Shown: positions 1-6,100 of the stretch, one piece after another
Layout: each line of letters starts with the position of its first letter
Numbering within the stretch: position 1 is the first letter of the stretch
DNA from: Methylococcaceae bacterium NSP1-2
GTDB lineage: Bacteria > Pseudomonadota > Gammaproteobacteria > Methylococcales > Methylomonadaceae
Direction: 5' to 3'
Length of the DNA stretch: 9,079 bases
Assembly: GCA_002256685.1 (NCBI GenBank)
Contig: NQJH01000046.1
Span: 1 to 9,079 of the forward strand
Made by a program: the position numbers and the translations under genes
The notes under the pieces: generated by a model
The model's database searches: none
Told to the model about the DNA's origin: nothing
What the model saw: only the letters and a program-made list of their open reading frames with translations

Positions 1-1
1 G

Positions 2-220
2 TACAAAGAGGGCAACATCCTGATTGTGTCCCATAAAGCCACCATTCGTATCATTATCTGTAGCTTATTAGGCATGGATATTGGTCGTTACCGTGATCGG
101 GTCAACGCACTAGCAGGTTCGATTAGTGTCATTAAATTTGCCACTTATGGACCGATGTTAGAAGTGTTAGGCGACCGTCATTATATGCCGCAACACTTGC
201 GTGATCGCGCAGGGACTTAA
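2..220 (+). CDS. Histidine phosphatase family protein (phosphoglycerate-mutase-like), 3' end only
   Basis: This is the C-terminal 72 residues of a gene that begins left of the window; the open frame continues through base 2 and stops at TAA 218-220. It contains the segment ILIVSHKATIRIIICSLLG, which matches the region around the second catalytic histidine of the histidine phosphatase superfamily (usually VSHGGxIR). The His codon is at 32-34. The following GRYRDRVNALAGSISVI and the tail with LEVLGDRHYM are typical of the end of cobC/gpmB-like phosphatases, where they complete the alpha/beta core. The first catalytic RHG motif lies outside the window, so the substrate (phosphoglycerate, alpha-ribazole phosphate or another phosphoester) cannot be told. 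The protein is presumably cytosolic. It converges on the c-di-GMP gene with a 146-base gap, so it is not part of that operon. Confidence 0.85.
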   Translation, partial: YKEGNILIVSHKATIRIIICSLLGMDIGRYRDRVNALAGSISVIKFATYGPMLEVLGDRHYMPQHLRDRAGT

Positions 221-233
221 TCATATCACTGTG

Positions 234-340
234 GTTATCCACAAATTTTGTGGATAACTCTGTGGATAACTGCTTTTATAGCGTGCTTAGTATCGGTTTT
301 TATTACAGTTTTGTTACATTGTATAAAAATACGACAACTT
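234..340 (+). repeat. Direct repeat copy 1 (DnaA-box triplet plus AT-rich tail)
   Basis: This 107-base segment aligns without gaps to 8421-8527 in the same orientation, offset by exactly 8187 bases. I count 87 identical positions by hand. The best-conserved parts are 249-269 (identical) and 284-329 (three differences), the latter an AT-rich stretch with tttttatta and tgtataaaaa. The repeat lies between convergent genes here but between divergent genes at the other copy. It therefore cannot be explained as a shared promoter or shared coding sequence. It may be a dispersed intergenic element or the duplicated edge of an inserted segment. Confidence 0.85.
235..269. promoter_or_regulatory. Cluster of three DnaA-box-like 9-mers
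   Basis: Exact TTATCCACA occurs at 235-243 on the plus strand, and its complement TGTGGATAA at 249-257 and 261-269. All three match the E. coli DnaA box consensus TTATNCACA. The first two form a perfect inverted repeat with 11-base arms (235-245 and 247-257) around one central base. The same triplet with the same 14- and 12-base steps recurs at 8422-8456. DnaA binding is an inference from the motif; a replication origin is not supported, because dnaA, dnaN, gidA and similar markers are absent here. Confidence 0.6.
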
Positions 341-366
341 AGCTCGATGATGATAGTTTAAAGGTA

Positions 367-2352
367 TTATTTATTTATTTTTTTGAGCAGTTGAACAAAT
401 TCAGCGGCGGGTAAGGCGGGGCTGGTTAAATAACCTTGATATAAATCACAGCCTTGTTCTTGCAAAAATTTTAGTTGTGCCGCTGTTTCCACGCCTTCGG
501 CTAATACTTTAAGATGTAAAGTGTGCGCGATGGCAATGATAGTCGCGGTAATTTCTCTATCGCTTTGGTATTGGGGAATGTCGTTAATAAAACTTTTATC
601 AATTTTTAGTACATCCAAAGGAAACAACTTTAAATACGATAAAGAAGAATAACCCGTACCAAAATCATCAATAGCCAGCGTGACACCTAACGCGTGCAGA
701 CGTTCAAGAATTAAAATGGCTTCATCTTCGCGCTGCATTAAAGCCGATTCGGTTAATTCCAGTTCTAAATAATGCGCTGGAAATCCTGTTTCGGTTAATA
801 CCTCATTAACAACCTTATCAATATGACTGTATCTAAATTGGTAGGGTGACACATTGACGGCAATAGTCAGTGGCGGTAAGCCAGCTGCCAACCAGCGTTG
901 ACCTTGCGAACAGGCTTCGTTTAATACCCAGTTACCAATGCTAGTAATCAGTCCGGTTTTTTCAGCCAGTCCAATAAAAAGCGTCGGTGAAACAAGTCCA
1001 TTTAACGGGTCTTGCCAGCGGACTAACGCTTCTGCGCCGACAATGCGCCCCGTATTAATATCGACTTGGGGCTGATAAAACACTCGCAACTCGCCTTCGC
1101 TTATACCACGGCGTAGACGTACTTCAATATCCATGCGTGTTCGTGCCGCATGACTGATGTTTTCCGAAAAATATTTAAAGCAGCCACGTCCTTCCGCTTT
1201 AGCGTGATATAACGCCGTATCCGCCTGTTGTAATAATTGTTCTGGCTTATTGCCGTGGTCTGGATAGAGACTAATGCCGATACTGACACCGATACGAACT
1301 TCGGTATCTTTCGACAATTGCCACGGTTCACACAGTGCGTTGATGAGGTCAGTAGCGACTAAGGCAGCATCGTCAAGATGGGTAATTTCTTCTAATAGAA
1401 TCGTAAATTCATCACCGCCTAATCGACAGACGGTATCTATACTGCGTAAACGAGAGGTAAGACGTTGTGCGACTTGTTGTAGCAATTCATCGCCTGCTAA
1501 ATGCCCAAAACTATCGTTGACTTCTTTAAAACGATCTAAATCTAACATCAGCAATGCTAAGGTTTTTTCTTCACGTTGCGCGATTTTAATCGCATGTTCT
1601 AAGCGTGACAGTAATAATAAACGATTAGGTAGACGGGTGAGCGGGTCATGGTGAGCAAGAAAATCGAGTTGCAGTTCTGAGGCTTTAAGCTTAGAAATAT
1701 CAGCAAATACGCCAACATAGTGAGTGATGATGCCTGATTTATCAGTGACGACACTGATACTGAGTAATTCGGGATAGACTTCACTATTTTTACGCCGATT
1801 CCAAATTTCGCCCTGCCAATGACCAGTGGTGGCGATGCTGTGCCACATTTGTGTGTAGAATTCAGTGTCATGACGACCTGAGCGTAATAAACTGGACGGT
1901 TTACCGATGACTTCTTCTTCGGTGTAACCAGTAATCTCGGTAAAAGCGGTGTTAATGTGGGTAATGCGTAATTTGTCATCGACCATCATCACGCCATCGC
2001 GGATGTTGTCAAACACGGCGGCAGCTTGACGCAATCGGTCATCTTTGAGCTTACTGTCGGTAATATCGCGTACCCCAATCACATAAGCTTGTTTACCTTG
2101 CCATTGAATAGGTGCGGCGCGTAATTCTGCCCAACCTATGCCGCTAGGACGGACTAGATTAATTTCTTGTGGGGCATCTATGTTGGTATTGACAGGAATG
2201 GCTAGGGTTTTGCCTAGCAGATTATCGCGCTCAAATATGCGTTCTGCACTGTGATTGGTATAAAGCACATTGCCTAAGTGATTCACTACCACGATACCAT
2301 CGGTGATGGCATCGAGTATAAGTTGGAGATTATCGAATATTTCCTTAGGCAT
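367..2352 (-). CDS. PAS-PAS-GGDEF-EAL cyclic-di-GMP synthase/phosphodiesterase
   Basis: This 661-aa soluble protein makes and/or degrades the second messenger c-di-GMP. Two PAS sensor domains lie at about 8-100 and 108-222, each ending in a DIT/DIS-K linker typical of PAS exits. The GGDEF domain spans about 228-396 and has an intact active site GGDEF at 312-316. An RxxD inhibitory site (R303-D306) sits five residues before it. The EAL domain spans about 405-657 with EAL at 441-443, N500, E535, DDFGTG from D562, KIDK at 583-586, E619 and Q639, all the usual metal- and substrate-binding residues. Both activities therefore look possible; in many such tandem proteins only one dominates. There is no signal peptide or membrane segment. 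It is the last gene of the operon, starting 14 bases after the regulator stop with no clear Shine-Dalgarno, which suggests translational coupling. Confidence 0.95.
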   Translation of the reverse strand: MPKEIFDNLQLILDAITDGIVVVNHLGNVLYTNHSAERIFERDNLLGKTLAIPVNTNIDAPQEINLVRPSGIGWAELRAAPIQWQGKQAYVIGVRDITDSKLKDDRLRQAAAVFDNIRDGVMMVDDKLRITHINTAFTEITGYTEEEVIGKPSSLLRSGRHDTEFYTQMWHSIATTGHWQGEIWNRRKNSEVYPELLSISVVTDKSGIITHYVGVFADISKLKASELQLDFLAHHDPLTRLPNRLLLLSRLEHAIKIAQREEKTLALLMLDLDRFKEVNDSFGHLAGDELLQQVAQRLTSRLRSIDTVCRLGGDEFTILLEEITHLDDAALVATDLINALCEPWQLSKDTEVRIGVSIGISLYPDHGNKPEQLLQQADTALYHAKAEGRGCFKYFSENISHAARTRMDIEVRLRRGISEGELRVFYQPQVDINTGRIVGAEALVRWQDPLNGLVSPTLFIGLAEKTGLITSIGNWVLNEACSQGQRWLAAGLPPLTIAVNVSPYQFRYSHIDKVVNEVLTETGFPAHYLELELTESALMQREDEAILILERLHALGVTLAIDDFGTGYSSLSYLKLFPLDVLKIDKSFINDIPQYQSDREITATIIAIAHTLHLKVLAEGVETAAQLKFLQEQGCDLYQGYLTSPALPAAEFVQLLKKINK

Positions 2353-2366
2353 GATCGACGATTCGT

Positions 2367-3059
2367 TTACATCACAATAGTATCTGATTCATTACCGTGT
2401 TGAGAGGTAATTGCCGCGAGGATGGAAGGCATTTTTGATAAATTACCTAGCACATGTAACACCGGTTCGGGTAACTCGCGTACCAACATCGGCGTAGCAA
2501 ACACATCATTAGCCAAGGCTTTTTCTGGCATATACAGTACTTCAACAATATTTAGCTTCCAGTCTTCGCGTGCGTAGGAGGTACTTAATGCAGTACTCAG
2601 TTGCTCAATAAACTGTTTAAATTCATCGTTCAACGACACAATATACAGAGTCAGTATGAGCTTATGGTGCGGGTTTTCTGCCGCTATTATTGGCTCAACA
2701 GTGGAGCTGACAATATTTCTAATCTGTGCTGATGACAACGGCTTGCTAGCTATTTGAAAGTGCAGCCCTTCGCCGTAAGCCACTTTGAGTTGATCCATAT
2801 ACTCTTCGGCAAAGGCGGTGACGATGTAAATATTGAGATTTTCATCGATGGCTTTTAAACGCCGTAAGGTTTCAACACCATCGATACCCGGCATTCGCAA
2901 ATCAAGAAAAATCAAATCGGGACGCAGTTCTTTTACGCGCTCGATACCTTCTAAACCGCCGCCAGCTTCGTGTACTTCATAACCTGCGTCGTCGAGTATT
3001 AAACTGAACGCTCCGCGTACAGCGGGATCATCATCGATTATCAATATAGTGTGTATCAT
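2367..3059 (-). CDS. Response regulator with C-terminal KaiB-like domain (REC-KaiB fusion)
   Basis: This 230-aa protein has an N-terminal receiver domain (about 3-120). The acidic triad is D9-D11, the phosphoacceptor D53 is in FLDLRMPG, the switch residue is T81 and the conserved lysine K106 is in SKPLS. Residues about 130-222 are not a DNA-binding or known enzyme domain. They read like KaiB: KLILTLYIVSLNDEFKQFIE, then NIVEVLYMPEKALANDVFAT, then PMLVRELPEPVLHVLGNLS, matching the beta-alpha-beta start, the ATPxLV cis-proline segment (P190) and the LPxPVxxxxGDLS end of KaiB. I chose ATG at 3059. An in-frame ATG at 3101 would add MKLHSHAARRNEKN, but that stretch is encoded by a palindromic intergenic repeat and precedes the normal REC start. 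Placed between a histidine kinase and a c-di-GMP enzyme, it is the likely phosphate acceptor, acting by protein contact. The KaiB call rests on pattern recognition, not a search. Confidence 0.9.
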   Translation of the reverse strand: MIHTILIIDDDPAVRGAFSLILDDAGYEVHEAGGGLEGIERVKELRPDLIFLDLRMPGIDGVETLRRLKAIDENLNIYIVTAFAEEYMDQLKVAYGEGLHFQIASKPLSSAQIRNIVSSTVEPIIAAENPHHKLILTLYIVSLNDEFKQFIEQLSTALSTSYAREDWKLNIVEVLYMPEKALANDVFATPMLVRELPEPVLHVLGNLSKMPSILAAITSQHGNESDTIVM

Positions 3060-3069
3060 ATTTTTCTCG

Positions 3070-3090
3070 TTCCTACGCGCCGCGTGGGAA
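3070..3090. repeat. Palindromic intergenic repeat unit 1
   Basis: Arms TTCCTACGCG (3070-3079) and CGCGTGGGAA (3081-3090) pair with one non-Watson-Crick position (T-G on the plus strand, C-A on the transcribed minus strand). It resembles the GTTCCCACGC/GCGTGGGAAC palindromes scattered through many proteobacterial genomes, a family comparison made from memory. In the operon mRNA the 3' arm contains AGGA (complement of 3071-3074), 11 bases before the regulator ATG. The hairpin could therefore both supply and hide the ribosome binding site. Confidence 0.7.
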
Positions 3091-3143
3091 TGCAGTTTCA
3101 ACGCGTCATGTTAATTAGTAGACCGCAACGCGGATGGCATAAC

Positions 3144-3164
3144 TTCCCACGCAGTGCATGGGAA
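3144..3164. repeat. Palindromic intergenic repeat unit 2
   Basis: Arms TTCCCACGC (3144-3152) and GCATGGGAA (3156-3164) surround a 3-base loop, with one mismatch that becomes a G-U pair in the minus-strand mRNA. The unit lies 11 bases past the giant kinase stop codon and is a diverged relative of unit 1. A small CCGC/GCGG hairpin (3123-3133) lies between the two units. The minus strand has no run of T after this stem, so it is not a convincing intrinsic terminator. It could act as a partial mRNA 3'-end stabiliser or processing site. Confidence 0.65.
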
Positions 3165-3175
3165 CTAAGTATTTT

Positions 3176-6100
3176 TTAATTTGCTATTTTAAATTGTAAC
3201 TTCATGCAGCAGCTATAACCAGATTTATTCTGGACCATTATACTACCACCCGCTTCTTCGATAAGACGGTGTGATACTGACAAACCCAGCCCTGTGCCTT
3301 TACCCGGTGGTTTAGTGGTAAAGAAAGGATCGAATATCCGCGTTAGTATGGCTTCGGGAATACCAGAGCCGTTATCGCAAACCGTTAATTCCAATAATGC
3401 GCCATTGAGTTGCGCGGCAATATCAATACGCGGCGCGGCAGTGTCGCTCAAGGCATCACGCGCATTAAGCAATAAATTAATTAATACTTGTTGCAAACTA
3501 TCCGCGCAAAAGTGTATCGCGGGTAAATTATCGGCAAGATCAAGGCGTATTTGCACGTTGGTTTTTTTAAATTCGCTTTCTAATAACGACAAGGTTTGGC
3601 TAATGGTTTCATTAATATGGCAAGTATCGGTAGAATTTGATTTAGTGCGCACATAAATCAACATATTGCGGACGATGCTTTTAATGCGCCCCACTTCATG
3701 TAAAGCCTGCCCTAACACCTTCACTATTTTGGCATCGGTGCTTTTTTGTTGGGCAAATTCCACATAATTCATTATCCCCATCAGTGGATTATTGATTTCA
3801 TGCGCCACGCCGCCGACCAGTGTGCCTAAAGCAGATAATTTTTCCATTTGCATCATGTGTTCTCGACTTTCTTGCAACTGCTGATACGCACGGCGGGTTT
3901 CTTCCAATAAACGCGCGTTTTCCAAGGAAATGGCGGCGTGTGAGGTTAATAATTCGGTCATACCGGTTTTTTCAGGGGTAAAAATACCAACGGATAAGCG
4001 ATTTTCCAAATACAACACGCCGATTAACTGCCCTTGCTTAATGACAGGTAGGCATAACACAGAACGCAAACCCATGACTTGTACATCGGGTAACTGTTGA
4101 AAATCACACTCAGCACAGGCATCACTCAGTACCAGTTTTTCGTGCGTCCGAAATACATAATTAACGATGGAGGAGCAGACACCACTGGCTTTGCTCATGC
4201 TGTAGTGTTGGGGTTGCAGAATCGGTTTTTTACCGATGTGATTTTCGGCGGCAACCACCAATTCATTTTGCTCTTTAATCAATAAATAACCGTGTTGCGC
4301 TCCTGAACACTCTAATACCACCGTCATGATTTTTTGTAATAATTGCTCTAAATCAATTTCCGCCGACAAAGCCAGTGCGGATTTCATTAAATAATTAATA
4401 TCAAGATTGGGCAGGGTGAATGAATCATTGCTTTCATGAGTAATGATAGTCTCATTGCTGAAATTATCAGTGCTGGTGGTGTCGTTACTGTAACGCTCTT
4501 GCAAACGGGTGATTTTCGCATCAGCATGGCACAGCGCGTACAAACGCTGGGCTTCAGCATAATACAGTAGATCGCTCAGGTTTTTAGAATCTGAGCGGTC
4601 TGAATAGAGTAAATCCCCCAGACATTCGTGAATGTGTCCCGTCAGTAAAGTGTAATCTTGGGCTTGCGCACTCGCAATGGCATCTAAATAACGATTTCTC
4701 GCGGTGCGTGGTCGGTTTTGATAGCGGGCAATTTCCGCGTGAATAAACGCCAGATAAGGTTTTAACAACGGACCTAAACTCGCCCACGTTGTGATTTTTT
4801 TCAACAACGGTTTAATGTCTGCCTGACACTGTTGCCATTCGCCGTGTGGCGCAGTACGCAAATGATTTAAAACTCGAAACACAAACCACAGCCGTTTCAA
4901 TACGTTATCAGTTAAGCCATGCAGATATTTTTCTACCGCTTCTAGTGATACCGCCGCAGCGGTATATTCACCACGGTAATATTGGCTGATGGCTAACAGC
5001 ACAAAATAACTGCCCGATGCGGCGACATAATTGTTTTTTGCCCAGCCTGTTAACGTTTCAGCCATAGCCACAGGGACATAATCGGTTTTCATAGGCGCGA
5101 CCCAACCAGCTAATACCGCTTCCGCTAAACCAACCGAAAAAAATAATTGATTCTTGCGAGAAAACTGTAAACACTCCTCAGCCGCTTCTTCGATACGATG
5201 TAGATTTTTACCTTGCGCCTGTAAATTCCACATCAAAGGACCATAAGACAAGCCCGCGTTATACAAATCGCCGCAATTTTTACCACACTGTATGGCTTTT
5301 AAACAGTAATCGACAATCGCGGCGGGATGACTACGCGAGTGCATATTGCACCAAACGATGCCATTCATACCCCGCGTCGCGCCAAAAGTATTGGGATACT
5401 TAGCACATAAATCATGGGCTAAATCTTCATAACGAAAGGCGAGGGTGAATTGTTCTTGCTCGCCTAAATTCAGCCCCATAATTGAAAGCGAATAAATCAC
5501 CGATTCATCCATACCACCCGCTAAACACAGCTTTGTCGATTGTGCGGCGGATAAATATAATTGCGGCACCAAGCCCGACATATATAAGTCTGGAATTAAT
5601 TCACTGTAAAACGCCAATTCGATTTTACTTTTACGCTCATGAGTAAATGGCATCGTTAAAATAGTCTGCCAAATATCACCTTGGGCGGCAATATCCACCA
5701 TTAAGGCTTGCATAAGTTGCCGTGCTTGGTCAGCATCTTCGGGTATGGCTTTATCAAAATACGCCAAACCACGATTAGCGGTAATAATCGCCTGATTAAA
5801 ATTACCAAACGAGGATAAAGAGGTTGTTTGATCCGCTAAGGCTTCGGCTTTGTCAAAATCACTGGCAGCGTGTTCTATTAATTGATTAAGCAAAATTTCC
5901 GATTCTTCATAATGACCGCACATCAAATTAGTTTTTGCCAATCGTTGATATATACGAAACGTCAGTTGATACGCGCTTTCCCAGCAATCAGCAGGTAAAT
6001 AATCATGCGCATTGAGAAAAAACTCATTGGCGGCATGACTCGCTAGTGCATCTAAGGCTTTATTACCTGCGTGAAAATTAATGGTGGCTAAACGGTAGCA

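Noticed and set aside
235..269. Intrinsic terminator for the histidine phosphatase gene
   Set aside because: The palindrome is AT-rich and no T-run follows it on either strand, so DnaA-box symmetry explains it better.
284..330. Promoter in the conserved AT-rich tail (TATAAA at 322-327 and 8509-8514)
   Set aside because: No acceptable -35 hexamer lies 16-18 bases upstream, and in the left copy a plus-strand promoter would fire into the end of a convergent gene.
221..366. Chromosomal replication origin
   Set aside because: Three DnaA boxes are too few, the same cluster occurs twice in 8 kb, and no origin-linked genes are nearby.
1101..1979. Open frames at 1101-1331 (-), 1274-1654 (+) and 1599-1979 (-)
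   Set aside because: They lie inside the GGDEF-EAL gene in other frames, and their translations show no domain-like pattern.
3060..3101. N-terminal extension MKLHSHAARRNEKN of the response regulator
   Set aside because: It is translated from a palindromic intergenic repeat, and the receiver domain begins normally with MIHTILIIDDD at 3059.
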